A DNA stretch of 27,275 bases from assembly GCA_037132075.1 (NCBI GenBank), contig JBAXPV010000045.1, positions 1 through 27,275 of the forward strand, in the 5' to 3' direction. The translations under genes were made by a program, and so were the position numbers. Position 1 is the first letter of the stretch, and each line of letters begins with the position of its first letter. A model generated the notes under the pieces. It ran no database searches and was not told the DNA's origin. It was given only the letters and a program-made list of their open reading frames with translations. This document shows, in pieces, positions 1 through 8,118 of this stretch. The DNA is from JBAXPV01 sp037132075. Lineage in GTDB: Bacteria; Bacteroidota; Bacteroidia; Bacteroidales; CAIXZF01.

Positions 1-951
1 GATCATGGCGTCAGGGTTTCAGCAGGGGCCGGGGAGAAAGTGGAAAGCGGGAAAAACAAAAACACAGGAATCCCTATTGTCTCATTGGATGGGAAACAAA
101 TGAAGCCAACAGCGGCACAGATGGCCGGGATCGATGTTGTCGTTTTCGACATCCAGGATGTTGGCGTTCGCTTTTATACCTATGCCTCCACCTTGCAATA
201 TATGATGGAAGCATGCGCAGATGCCAATATCCCCATGATCGTGCTCGACAGGCCTAACCCGAACGGCTACTTTGTCGATGGTCCGGTGATGGAGAAAAAA
301 CAGGCTTCCTTTGTAGGCTTAAACCCAATTCCCCTCGTACATGGCCTCACTCTTGGCGAATATGCCGACATGATTAATGGCGAAGGCTGGCTTAACAACG
401 CTAAGAAATGTGAACTGACGGTCATCCCCATGCTGAATTACAACCACAGCCTATACTACCATCTCCCATTCCCGCCTTCACCCAACCTCCCGAATATGTC
501 CTCAGTCTATCTTTATCCCTCACTTGGCTTGTTTGAAGGAACAGTCGTCAGCGTGGGAAGAGGCACATCCAAACCCTTCCAGTTGTTCGGATATCCTGGG
601 ATGACAGACGGTGTCAACACCTTTGTCCCCACCAGTATGCCTGGCTTCAGCCTCGATCCTCCCTACAAAAACAAAGAATGTAAAGGAATCGACCTCACCG
701 ACTTTGGAGAAAACCTGATGCGTGATTTCAAAAAGATATATCTGTTCTGGCTCCTGGAAACCTATAAAAACTATCCCGACAAAAAGACTTTCTTTAATCC
801 ATTTTTCGACAAACTTGCCGGAACCTCTAAGCTTCGGGAAATGATACAAGCAGGAAAAACGGAAGAAGAAATCAGGGCATCATGGCAAGAAGACATTCAA
901 AAATATAAAAAGATCAGAAAAAAATATCTTTTGTATCCCGACTTTGAATAA
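1..951 (+). CDS. NamZ-like exo-beta-N-acetylmuramidase (DUF1343), 5' end cut off by the window
   Basis: The frame is open from base 1, so the gene begins upstream; 316 residues are visible, against roughly 400 for the family. The visible start reads D-H-G-V-R followed by AGEKVESGK, which matches the family's E-H-G-x-R segment near the N terminus. It continues with the very typical FDIQDVGVRFYTY, VLDRPNPNG and later PSPNLPN, GTVVSVGRGTSKPFQ and GYPGM motifs. The GTG at 40 would be an internal codon. DUF1343 proteins include NamZ of Bacillus subtilis (GH171), which removes MurNAc from the non-reducing end of peptidoglycan chains, and Bacteroidota carry homologues. Export cannot be judged because the N terminus is missing. 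The next gene starts 30 bp downstream on the same strand. Family assignment is strong; the exact substrate is inferred. Confidence 0.9.
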   Translation, partial: DHGVRVSAGAGEKVESGKNKNTGIPIVSLDGKQMKPTAAQMAGIDVVVFDIQDVGVRFYTYASTLQYMMEACADANIPMIVLDRPNPNGYFVDGPVMEKKQASFVGLNPIPLVHGLTLGEYADMINGEGWLNNAKKCELTVIPMLNYNHSLYYHLPFPPSPNLPNMSSVYLYPSLGLFEGTVVSVGRGTSKPFQLFGYPGMTDGVNTFVPTSMPGFSLDPPYKNKECKGIDLTDFGENLMRDFKKIYLFWLLETYKNYPDKKTFFNPFFDKLAGTSKLREMIQAGKTEEEIRASWQEDIQKYKKIRKKYLLYPDFE

Positions 952-981
952 CAATGTAAAACCCTTTCAGAAGCTTAAGCC

Positions 982-3138
982 TTGAGAAGACCGAACCGCC
1001 CACCAGCCAAAGCCCTTGTCACGCCAGCTAAAACAGAGTCGATCCCCATGTCACCTGAGAAGCTGGCACGGAGTAATTTCACGATGGAGATTTTTATCCT
1101 GCTATTCAGCATAGCTTTGTATGCCAACACTTTATGGTCGAGCTATACACTGGATGATGCCCTGATGATCACCCAGAATGCTTATACAAAACAGGGGCTT
1201 TCGGGGATAAAATCCATCATGACTCATGATGCGTTCACCGGTTTTTTCGGGGAACAAAAACAATTGGTGGCAGGAGGGCGTTACCGTCCACTATCGCAGG
1301 TCATCTTCGCCATGGAATATCAACTTGGTGGTCTGAGTCCTTTTACCGGGCACCTGGTCAACCTCCTTGCTTATGCCTTTATTGCCCTGCTTCTCTTTCG
1401 TATCCTGAGAAAGCTGATCCCAGAATACCATCATGGGAATTGGCAACGATCGGTTCCGTTTCTGGCCACAGCGCTTTTTGTAGCACATCCTTTACATACG
1501 GAAGTCGTTGCCAATATCAAAGGCCTGGATGAGCTGATGTCACTGGGATTTTCATTGCTTCTGCTGCATTTTTCACTAAGGTTTATCGATAAGAAAAACA
1601 CAGGAAACCTCGCGGCAAGTGCGCTATTCTTTTTATTGGCCCTGCTTTCCAAGGAAAACGCCATCACCTTTGTGGCCGTAGTTTTTTTATGTATCTATTT
1701 TTTCCGGAAACCATCTGTAAAAGACTATCTGCTGAGCATGCTGCCGTTTATCGCAGCCTTTCCTTTTTACCTGATCTTGCGTATCAACGCTCTCGGCTAT
1801 CTTACGAGTACTGTCGCGGTAAAAGAAGTACTCAACGACCCTTATCTTGATGCGACAACAGCACAACACTGGGCAACCAACATCTTCACCTGGGGCAAAT
1901 ACCTGATGCTGCTGGTGTTTCCGCATCCCCTGACCCACGATTATTATCCCTGGCATATTACACTCCGTGGCTGGAGTGATCCCGGCAGCCTTCTGAGCCT
2001 TTTGGCTTATGCCGCTATGATCTTCTTTGCCCTCCTTGGATTAAAACAAAAGAAACTCTGGTCCTTTGCCATCCTGCTTTTCCTGATCACATTCTCCATC
2101 TCCTCCAACGTCGCATTCAACATTGGAACATTTATGAATGAACGTTTTATGTTTGTTCCTTCCCTTGGATTTACAATCATTCTGGCGATGCTATTCACCA
2201 ATAAATTAACAGCAAAAAAGAAAGCAACCTTAAATCATGGCAAAGGACTCATTTACATATCTATAATATTACTCTGTCTTTACTCTGTAAAGACCTTTAC
2301 CCGGAATTTTGCCTGGAAAAATGACTATAGCCTTTTTACCACTGATGTGAAGACATCAGAAAACAGTACAAAATGTAATGTTTCTGCTGGCGGTGTATTG
2401 ATCGACAAAGCCAGGAGCTATAAGACAATGACAGAAAAAGAGCCTTATCTGCAGCAAGCGGAAACCTATCTGCGGAAGGCGGTTGAGATCTATCCCGGGA
2501 ATTTTGCAGGATGGGTTTTGCTCGGGAATGTCTACCTTGAAAGGAAAGACTATTCGAAGGCCAAAGAATATTACCTGCGCTGTCTTTCTGTAAACAACGA
2601 ACTTCCGGAAGCATTGACAAAACTTAACTATGTCGGGTATAGACTCAGTGAGAAAGGTGACCAGGCAGGAAGCATGGAAGCCTTCAAGGCCCTGAGCCTC
2701 ATTCAGCCTAAAGAAAGAAAGCACCTGATTCAGATTGCGGATGCCCTGTCAAAGTCAGGCAAAACAGATACTGCCATGGTTGTTTTAAAAAACCTGCTGG
2801 CAAGCGACAGTAGTTTTGCCGATGCCTGGTCGAAAATGGGAGAAATCTATGGTCGGGTGTTTAACAACATTGCCCTTTCAGAATATTACCTGATGAAAGC
2901 CTACCGACTCGACTCCACCAGCCTCACCACCTGCGAAAACCTGGGCATCGTCAAAGGAATGAAAAAGGAATATGCGCTTTCCCTTCGTTTTCTGAACAAA
3001 GCGCTTTCCCTGGACAGTGCGAACCCCAGGATCATGAACAACATCGCCAGCACTTATTTTATGATGGGTCAGAAGGCAGAGGCAGAGGCTTATGGGAAAA
3101 AAGCAAAAGAAGCTACGGCTAAAGAAAACAACAAATAA
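982..3138 (+). CDS. TMTC-like GT-C membrane protein with C-terminal TPRs, copy 1
   Basis: A 718-residue protein. A basic, proline-rich N-terminal tail of about 35 residues is followed by roughly ten hydrophobic segments up to about residue 445, then TPR helices from about 490 to the end. Core motifs resemble the eukaryotic TMTC O-mannosyltransferases (GT105/DUF1736): an acidic pair D58-D59 after the first membrane helix, HPLHTEVVANIKG near residue 169, SKENAIT, NERFMFVPSLGF near 386 and TRNFAWKND near 440. The TTG start at 982 is preferred over ATG 1048 because it places the acidic pair at exactly the same residue numbers as in the tandem paralogue downstream, and a stop at 976-978 closes the frame just above. 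A lipid-linked-sugar glycosyltransferase of the inner membrane is the best guess; the acceptor is unknown. A TPR protein without catalytic activity remains possible. Confidence 0.8.
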   Translation: MRRPNRPPAKALVTPAKTESIPMSPEKLARSNFTMEIFILLFSIALYANTLWSSYTLDDALMITQNAYTKQGLSGIKSIMTHDAFTGFFGEQKQLVAGGRYRPLSQVIFAMEYQLGGLSPFTGHLVNLLAYAFIALLLFRILRKLIPEYHHGNWQRSVPFLATALFVAHPLHTEVVANIKGLDELMSLGFSLLLLHFSLRFIDKKNTGNLAASALFFLLALLSKENAITFVAVVFLCIYFFRKPSVKDYLLSMLPFIAAFPFYLILRINALGYLTSTVAVKEVLNDPYLDATTAQHWATNIFTWGKYLMLLVFPHPLTHDYYPWHITLRGWSDPGSLLSLLAYAAMIFFALLGLKQKKLWSFAILLFLITFSISSNVAFNIGTFMNERFMFVPSLGFTIILAMLFTNKLTAKKKATLNHGKGLIYISIILLCLYSVKTFTRNFAWKNDYSLFTTDVKTSENSTKCNVSAGGVLIDKARSYKTMTEKEPYLQQAETYLRKAVEIYPGNFAGWVLLGNVYLERKDYSKAKEYYLRCLSVNNELPEALTKLNYVGYRLSEKGDQAGSMEAFKALSLIQPKERKHLIQIADALSKSGKTDTAMVVLKNLLASDSSFADAWSKMGEIYGRVFNNIALSEYYLMKAYRLDSTSLTTCENLGIVKGMKKEYALSLRFLNKALSLDSANPRIMNNIASTYFMMGQKAEAEAYGKKAKEATAKENNK

Positions 3139-3152
3139 GAAGTCCTGACATT

Positions 3153-5294
3153 ATGGTTGACCTGAAAAAAAGAAGCGGGATCCAACAAAGGCAAGCGACG
3201 CCCCGACCAAAACCAGTGGTAGATAAACGGCCCAGGTTCAGTGTTTTTTATAAGCAAGGCCTATTCCTTTTCATCGTCACCTTGCTGGTAAACTTCAACA
3301 CCCTTACCTTAGGCTATGCCTTGGATGACACCCTGATGATCACGCAAAACAAGATCACGCAAAAAGGGATCTCCGGAATTCCGGAGATCTGGAGTCATGA
3401 CCTCTTCCTGGGATATTTCGGGAAAAGCGGTGTAGAAGCGGGCGGCAGGTTCAGGCCTATGTCGCAGACAATCTTCGCCTTGCAGGTTCAGTTCTTTGGA
3501 TCCAAACCGGCGGTGGGTCATTTCTTCAACGTCTTGTTTTACACGATTACCTGCCTGATGTTGTTTTTCTTGCTAAGCAAGATTTTCCCACCGGACGAAA
3601 AAAAATCATTCATCTACTCTTTACCTTTTGTGAGTGCGCTTTTGTATGCACTTCATCCCCTTCATGTAGAAGCGGTTGCCAATATTAAGAGCCTGGATGA
3701 GGTGCTTGCCATGTTTTTTTCCCTGGCCACCACATTGTGGATCATCAAATATTACGACCGCAAAAGGATATTAAACCTGGTACTGGGTGGACTGGCCTTT
3801 TTCCTGGCGCTTACTTCGAAAGAAAACGCACTGACATTCCTCGCAGTCATCCCGCTAAGCTTGTTTTATCTTAAGAAAGACACCAAACAGATCTTGATCG
3901 GAACCATTCCCCTTTTGGTTGTAGCGGTCATTTATTACCTGATCCGTTCCGCCGCCTTAGGACCCGTGCAACAAATTGCCCCGGTCGACAATTTCCTCAC
4001 CAATCCGTTTTTTGGCGCAAGTTTTATGGAAAAGATGGCGACAATCCTGATGAGCTGGCTGAAGTACATGCAACTGATGGTGTTTCCCTATCCTTTAACC
4101 ACAGACTATTACCCGGCGATGATCCCGGTCACCAATTGGATGAACCTTTGGGTCAGCTTGTCGTTCCTCTTTTATTCAGGCCTTGGCATTTTCGCCTTAT
4201 GGAAGCTCCCAAAGCGAAACCAGGCAGCCTTTGGGATCTTATTTTTCTTCATCACTTTCTCAGTGGTCTCCAACCTCTTTGTCAACCTGGGAACGCCGGT
4301 TAATGACAGGTTTGTGTTCATGCCACTGGCCGGATTTTGCCTGGCATTCGCTTACCTGCTGACGGTTGTTTTGCCTTCTAAAATAAAGCCTGCCTCTCAG
4401 AAAAATGTTGTCATGATCGTTTTGGTGGTGTTCGGACTGGGCTTTGCCATGCAGACATTTAGCCGAAACCTCGACTGGAAAGATGACTTTACTCTTTTTA
4501 AACACGACATCACCGTATCAGAAAACAGTGCCCGTTGTAATGTAATGACTGGCAAAACCTATTATGAGGAGGCCGGCAACCTGAAAGATTCCCTTCAAAA
4601 GAAAGAATTTCTTGACAAGGCTGTGGTTTACTTAAACCAGGGATTAAAAATTTACCAGGGATATTACCTGGCCTGGGGACTGCTGGGCGTGATCGAAATG
4701 GACAAGCAGAATTACCGTACCTCCCTTGATTATTTCGTAAAATGCCTGGAGATTGAACCCACACAAAGCGTCGCTTTGGCCAACCTAAGCTTTATCGGCC
4801 GCAAGATGCTTGAGAAAAACGATAGGGAAGGCTGTGTGCAGTCCTTCAGGCAACTGCGGCATTTTGCCCCAAAAAACCCTGACTCATACCTTGTTATGGC
4901 AGAAGTCTTTTACAAACACAACAAAGCAGATTCAGCCATTATTTTAGTGGACCAGCTTTTGAAAATTGATGCAAAGAATGCAGTGGCATGGCGGATGAAA
5001 GGTGAGATCAATGCAAACTTCTTTCATGACGAGCTAACTGCCGAGGCCTGCTTTTTAAAATCCTTTGAGATCGACCCCAATGATGTAGCTGTGCTGGACA
5101 ACCTGGGCGTCAATGCTTTTCACAAGAAAGACTTTAGCAAATCGCTGTTGTATTTCAACAAAGCGGTGAGCCTAGACCCTGCCAATCCCCATTTTCTGCA
5201 GAATGTTGCCAGTACTTACAGTGCCATGGGAAATGCGGAAAAGATGAATGAATATCTCCAGCGAGCCCAGCAGGCACAGGCGATGAAGAAATAG
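3153..5294 (+). CDS. TMTC-like GT-C membrane protein with C-terminal TPRs, copy 2
   Basis: A 713-residue tandem paralogue of the preceding gene, starting at ATG 3153, 14 bp after its stop. It keeps the same architecture: a basic tail, the acidic pair D58-D59 in YALDDTLMITQN, HPLHVEAVANIKS, SKENALT, NDRFVFMPLAGF, SRNLDWKDD, and TPRs from about residue 485 onward ending near a Q/A-rich C terminus. The two proteins align almost without gaps through the membrane part but differ at many positions, so the duplication is old rather than a recent copy. Conservation of the acidic pair in both suggests that both are active GT-C enzymes. Co-transcription with copy 1 is likely from the spacing. The gene points towards the convergent aminotransferase gene, with palindromic repeats in between. 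Confidence 0.8.
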   Translation: MVDLKKRSGIQQRQATPRPKPVVDKRPRFSVFYKQGLFLFIVTLLVNFNTLTLGYALDDTLMITQNKITQKGISGIPEIWSHDLFLGYFGKSGVEAGGRFRPMSQTIFALQVQFFGSKPAVGHFFNVLFYTITCLMLFFLLSKIFPPDEKKSFIYSLPFVSALLYALHPLHVEAVANIKSLDEVLAMFFSLATTLWIIKYYDRKRILNLVLGGLAFFLALTSKENALTFLAVIPLSLFYLKKDTKQILIGTIPLLVVAVIYYLIRSAALGPVQQIAPVDNFLTNPFFGASFMEKMATILMSWLKYMQLMVFPYPLTTDYYPAMIPVTNWMNLWVSLSFLFYSGLGIFALWKLPKRNQAAFGILFFFITFSVVSNLFVNLGTPVNDRFVFMPLAGFCLAFAYLLTVVLPSKIKPASQKNVVMIVLVVFGLGFAMQTFSRNLDWKDDFTLFKHDITVSENSARCNVMTGKTYYEEAGNLKDSLQKKEFLDKAVVYLNQGLKIYQGYYLAWGLLGVIEMDKQNYRTSLDYFVKCLEIEPTQSVALANLSFIGRKMLEKNDREGCVQSFRQLRHFAPKNPDSYLVMAEVFYKHNKADSAIILVDQLLKIDAKNAVAWRMKGEINANFFHDELTAEACFLKSFEIDPNDVAVLDNLGVNAFHKKDFSKSLLYFNKAVSLDPANPHFLQNVASTYSAMGNAEKMNEYLQRAQQAQAMKK

Positions 5295-5333
5295 TAAAAG
5301 CGTTTTGTTATAGAAATGGAACGATAAAGCGGA

Positions 5334-5640
5334 CTAATTCTTCAAACACCTTACCGAATAGGCAAAATCCTTATGAACATATTGCCCGCCAATAGATTCA
5401 TACGAGGTGCGGACCTCAGGGTAAGTACCACCCATGGTATCCGGGAAATACACTTTATGGTTATTAAGATAATGATAAAGAGTAAAGAATAGTTTTTCAT
5501 CATTTGCAAATGCATTGGGGAATGAAGAAGAAAGATCAGCGGGTCACCCCGCTCCCTTCGGGAGAGCCGGGGGTGAGGGCAATTGATAAAGGGAAGGTGA
5601 ATCAAAAGCACCAAGTGAAGAATCGAAGACCACATTAATG
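5334..5640 (-). pseudogene. Broken minus-strand coding remnant interrupted by a palindromic repeat
   Basis: On the minus strand one frame reads as plausible protein on both sides of a single in-frame TGA (5544-5546). Upstream it reads NVVFDSSLGAFDSPSLYQL; downstream it runs from PADLSSSFPNAF through KVYFPDTMGG and VRTSYESIGG to DFAYSVRCLKN and a TAG at 5334-5336. The stop lies inside a palindromic repeat at 5544-5576, as if the repeat had landed in the gene. No start or complete domain can be seen. The -SVRCLKN ending resembles the C terminus of Fibrobacter-major-paralogous (FISUMP) domains, but that is a weak match. The 68-codon tail after the TGA has no ATG placed to make a convincing intact gene. 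I regard it as a gene relic. Confidence 0.5.
5544..5576. repeat. REP-like imperfect palindrome
   Basis: TCACCCC at 5544-5550 pairs with GGGGTGA at 5570-5576. Inside it CTCCC (5552-5556) pairs with GGGAG (5560-5564) around a TTC loop. GC-rich palindromes of this type are scattered between genes in Bacteroidota and related genomes. It interrupts the minus-strand remnant and could also stop transcription coming from the TMTC-like genes. Confidence 0.65.
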
Positions 5641-5654
5641 TTTGATCGAAGCCA

Positions 5655-5681
5655 AAGTCCTCCCCGATTTGGGGAGGATTT
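5655..5681. terminator. Hairpin between convergent genes (repeat-type, possible bidirectional terminator)
   Basis: TCCTCCCC (5658-5665) and GGGGAGGA (5671-5678) form an 8-bp perfect stem around the loop GATTT, extended to about 11 bp by a G-U and two A-T pairs. It begins 9 bp after the stop of the minus-strand aminotransferase gene and lies downstream of the plus-strand TMTC-like genes, so it could stop transcription from either side. There is no long U-tract. The sequence with its flanks looks like a second type of dispersed repeat, different from the one at 5544-5576. Confidence 0.55.
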
Positions 5682-5689
5682 AGGTGGGG

Positions 5690-6886
5690 CTATTTCCTGC
5701 CCGGATAAACCTTCAGCGCTTCAGCCAGACATTCCATCGCCCCCTCAAGTTCTTTTACTTTTAGGACATAGCTGATCCGTATCTCATCTTTTCCTTTGCT
5801 GGGATCAGAATAAAATCCGGTAGCCGGTGCAAGCATCACTGTCGCTCCATTGTGATTGAAATCCTCCAGTAACCACTGGCAGAAATGATCGGCATCAGTG
5901 ATCGGCAGACGAGCTACTACATAAAAAGCACCACTTGGGTTCGGACAGAAAGCGCCTGGAATTTTATTAAGTTCCTTGACGACGATGTCGCGGCGAAGAT
6001 GATATTCTTCCAAAACTTCGACAAAATAAGAATCAGGGGTATCAACGGCAGCTTCTGCGGCAACCTGGCCCAGCGTAGGTGGACTCAGTCGGGCCTGGGC
6101 AAATTTCATTGCCGTAGCCATCACATCTTTGTTTTTCGAGATCATACATCCTACCCGAACACCACAGGCAGAATAACGCTTTGAAACACTGTCGAAAAGA
6201 ATGACATGCTGGTCGAGCCCTTCCAGGTTCATGATTGAGAAATGTTGTTTTCCATCATATACAAATTCTCTATAAACCTCATCAACAAACAGATACAGAT
6301 CATATTTCAAAGCCAGCTCCTTCAAAACGAGCAGTTCTTCCCTGGAATACAGATAACCTGTCGGATTGTTTGGGTTACACACCATAATGGCCTTGGTGCG
6401 CTTGTTGATGGCTTTTTCGAATTCAGGAATGGGAGGCAGGGCAAAACCATCTTCAATAAAAGAAGGTATCGGCCTAACTTCTACTCCGGAAGCGACAGAG
6501 AACCCATTATAATTGGCGTAGAATGGTTCAGGGATGATGATCTCATCACCGGGATCGAGACAGCTTTGCATGGCAAAAAGAATCGCTTCAGAAGCGCCAT
6601 CGGTAACGATGATTTCCTCGGGGGTGATGCGAATCCCATGCTTCAGGTAATATTCACAAAGTTTCTTCCTGTAAGAAGGAATGCCGGCAGAATGACTGTA
6701 TTCAATGACTTTCTGGTCGAAGTTGCGAATGGCATCCAGGGCGAGTTGCGTGGTATGAATATCAGGCTGGCCGATATTCAGGTGAAATACTTTAATTCCT
6801 CTTTTCTTGGCTTCTTCAGCGTAAGGGACGAGTTTCCGGATTGGAGAGGCAGGCATACGACCGCCTTTTGTGGAGATAGTTGGCAT
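5690..6886 (-). CDS. Class I PLP-dependent aminotransferase (aspartate aminotransferase family)
   Basis: A 398-residue fold-type I aminotransferase of normal family length. Visible signatures are NIGQPD (37-42), TDGASEAI (95-102), NPNNPTG (171-177), the aspartate of VDEVYREF that contacts the PLP ring (D202), and the Schiff-base lysine K236 in DSVSKRYSACGVRVG. The likely reaction is transfer of the amino group between aspartate, or another amino acid, and 2-oxoglutarate in the cytoplasm; exact substrate preference cannot be read from the sequence. ATG 6886 is the natural start, and a strong terminator hairpin lies only 17 bp upstream of it. The gene is therefore probably transcribed separately from the DUF1573 gene or controlled through that hairpin. 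It converges with the TMTC-like pair. Confidence 0.92.
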   Translation of the reverse strand: MPTISTKGGRMPASPIRKLVPYAEEAKKRGIKVFHLNIGQPDIHTTQLALDAIRNFDQKVIEYSHSAGIPSYRKKLCEYYLKHGIRITPEEIIVTDGASEAILFAMQSCLDPGDEIIIPEPFYANYNGFSVASGVEVRPIPSFIEDGFALPPIPEFEKAINKRTKAIMVCNPNNPTGYLYSREELLVLKELALKYDLYLFVDEVYREFVYDGKQHFSIMNLEGLDQHVILFDSVSKRYSACGVRVGCMISKNKDVMATAMKFAQARLSPPTLGQVAAEAAVDTPDSYFVEVLEEYHLRRDIVVKELNKIPGAFCPNPSGAFYVVARLPITDADHFCQWLLEDFNHNGATVMLAPATGFYSDPSKGKDEIRISYVLKVKELEGAMECLAEALKVYPGRK

Positions 6887-6903
6887 TGTTGTAGGTTTAG
6901 TAT

Positions 6904-6936
6904 AAAAAAAAATCCCGGCAAGAGAGCTTGCCGGGA
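6904..6936 (-). terminator. Strong intrinsic terminator in front of the aminotransferase gene
   Basis: A perfect 10-bp stem (6913-6922 with 6927-6936, loop AGAG) is followed in the minus-strand direction by nine T residues (complement of 6904-6912). It lies 32 bp after the DUF1573 stop, so it is best read as that gene's terminator. The aminotransferase ATG follows after only 17 bp, so it could also act as an attenuator for that gene. Confidence 0.88.
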
Positions 6937-6944
6937 CAAATTTA
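6937..6944 (-). promoter_or_regulatory. Possible -7 box (TAAATTTG) adjoining the terminator
   Basis: The minus strand carries TAAATTTG, an exact fit to the Bacteroidota TANNTTTG element, directly against the hairpin. No TTG/TTTG element was found at the expected distance upstream. If used, transcription would begin within the hairpin's first arm and lead into the aminotransferase gene. It may be a chance match. Confidence 0.3.
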
Positions 6945-6968
6945 CAAAAAACCTTTGTCGCTCAGGAA

Positions 6969-7433
6969 TTAATGTGGAGCTGGAGCTGCAGTAGCTGGTT
7001 TCTCTGGAGAAGCTGGGTTTGAGTCAACAACTTCACCCTGGATGCGCAGAACAACAGAAGAGGTCTTAGCATTAGAGAGAACAGTAACAGTCTTGTTGAT
7101 AGGTCCAACACGTTTGGTATCGTATTTTACTTTGATAGAACCTTTTTTGCCAGGAAGGATTGGCTCACGTGTCCATGAAGGAACGGTGCAACCACATGAT
7201 GAACGGGCATCAGAAAGAACTAAAGGCTCTTTTCCAACATTTTGGAATTCGAATTCGCTCTCGCCATTGGCTTCTTTTTCGATCTTACCATAATCATGAA
7301 CGAGTTTGGTGAATTTAATTTCGGCTTGATTTGGATTGTCAACTGCTGGAGTCTCAACAGGAGTAGTACCTTGAGCAAAACCTGCAACGGCTCCAAAAAG
7401 AACCAGGCAAACAGAAACGATTAATTTTTTCAT
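6969..7433 (-). CDS. Secreted DUF1573 protein
   Basis: A 154-residue protein. MKKLIVSVCLVLFGAVAGFA is a clear signal peptide, probably cut before Q21. The mature part holds one DUF1573 (ASH-like, immunoglobulin-fold) domain with the family's HDYGKI, EFQNVGKEPLVLSDARSSCGCTVP (C80 and C82) and LPGKKGSIKVKYDT segments. A Pro/Ala-rich tail ends in H. DUF1573 proteins are abundant in Bacteroidota and sit in the periplasm or outer membrane; no biochemical role is established. The start at ATG 7433 is fixed by the signal peptide. It is divergent from the lipoprotein gene across a 167-bp AT-rich gap and ends before a strong terminator, so it is probably a single-gene unit. Confidence 0.9.
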   Translation of the reverse strand: MKKLIVSVCLVLFGAVAGFAQGTTPVETPAVDNPNQAEIKFTKLVHDYGKIEKEANGESEFEFQNVGKEPLVLSDARSSCGCTVPSWTREPILPGKKGSIKVKYDTKRVGPINKTVTVLSNAKTSSVVLRIQGEVVDSNPASPEKPATAAPAPH

Positions 7434-7600
7434 ATGAAATGATTATTTAGTGTGATTGATTTAATTTTGGGAAAAACAAACCAATAATTGTGCCACAATC
7501 CTGTTATTGATTTTCAATGAGATGCTATTCCAGTGAATTTAACTAATTTTAACTTAAAAATAATAAGGACTTATCTCCTCCTAAAAAAACACAACACAAT

Positions 7601-8113
7601 ATGAATCAAAAGATTGCAATAATAGTAATTATTTTTATTTCCCTGCTAAACATGGAATCTTGCAGCAAAAAGACACATTCTGCCAATGAGTCTCCAAAAG
7701 TGTCTCAGTCAAAAAGTGGTCCTCCAGTGATCATTTATAAAACCACGAAAGACTTTAGTCAGTATATTCCGGTGATCTTGTCAGAAGACAAAAAGACCAT
7801 CACGTCATTTCCTGATGTAAAAGATGTGTTTTATAAAGGCGTCCTTGCCTACCCTAGCCCGCTGAAACAAGGCTACTGGCTCGACAACAGGGGAATCGGA
7901 CCCCAGGTAGCTTTCCTGGATTATACCTATAAGATATATGCGAACTTCAAGACCACGCCCCCTGTGGAAGAACTTCAAAAACACATCCTCGACAAGGCCC
8001 CACTCACTGAGATGTATCATTGTGGCGTTCGTGGCGACTTCAGCGACCTCATACAGGAGCTGAACAAAGTCATTGATGCCGGGACTTTATATAAATTCCA
8101 GAAACTCTATTAG
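7601..8113 (+). CDS. Small conserved lipoprotein of unknown function
   Basis: A 170-residue protein starting with a hydrophobic export signal and a cysteine at position 21 (SLLNMESCSKK), a loose but acceptable Bacteroidota lipobox. No acidic run follows the cysteine, so surface export through the Bacteroidota lipoprotein export signal is not indicated. The rest reads as one compact domain with IIYKTTKDFSQYIPVILS, LAYPSPLKQGYWLDNRGIG, VAFLDYTY and PLTEMYHCG. I have a general impression of similar hypothetical lipoproteins in Bacteroidota, but no function is known to me. The downstream membrane protein gene starts 5 bp after the stop, so the two are almost certainly co-expressed. Confidence 0.8.
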   Translation: MNQKIAIIVIIFISLLNMESCSKKTHSANESPKVSQSKSGPPVIIYKTTKDFSQYIPVILSEDKKTITSFPDVKDVFYKGVLAYPSPLKQGYWLDNRGIGPQVAFLDYTYKIYANFKTTPPVEELQKHILDKAPLTEMYHCGVRGDFSDLIQELNKVIDAGTLYKFQKLY

Positions 8114-8118
8114 GCCAC

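Noticed and set aside
5461..5500. Minus-strand start resembling a signal peptide (MKNYSLLFIIILITIK)
   Set aside because: It lies in a different frame from the protein-like relic at the same place and ends soon after in unlikely sequence. The overlapping relic frame reads more convincingly.
6242..6994. Plus-strand 250-codon open frame
   Set aside because: It lies antisense within the aminotransferase gene and the terminator region and has no protein-like motifs; it is a shadow frame.
7434..7600. Divergent promoters between the DUF1573 and lipoprotein genes
   Set aside because: They must exist, but no correctly spaced TTG and TANNTTTG pair was found on either strand, so no coordinates are given.
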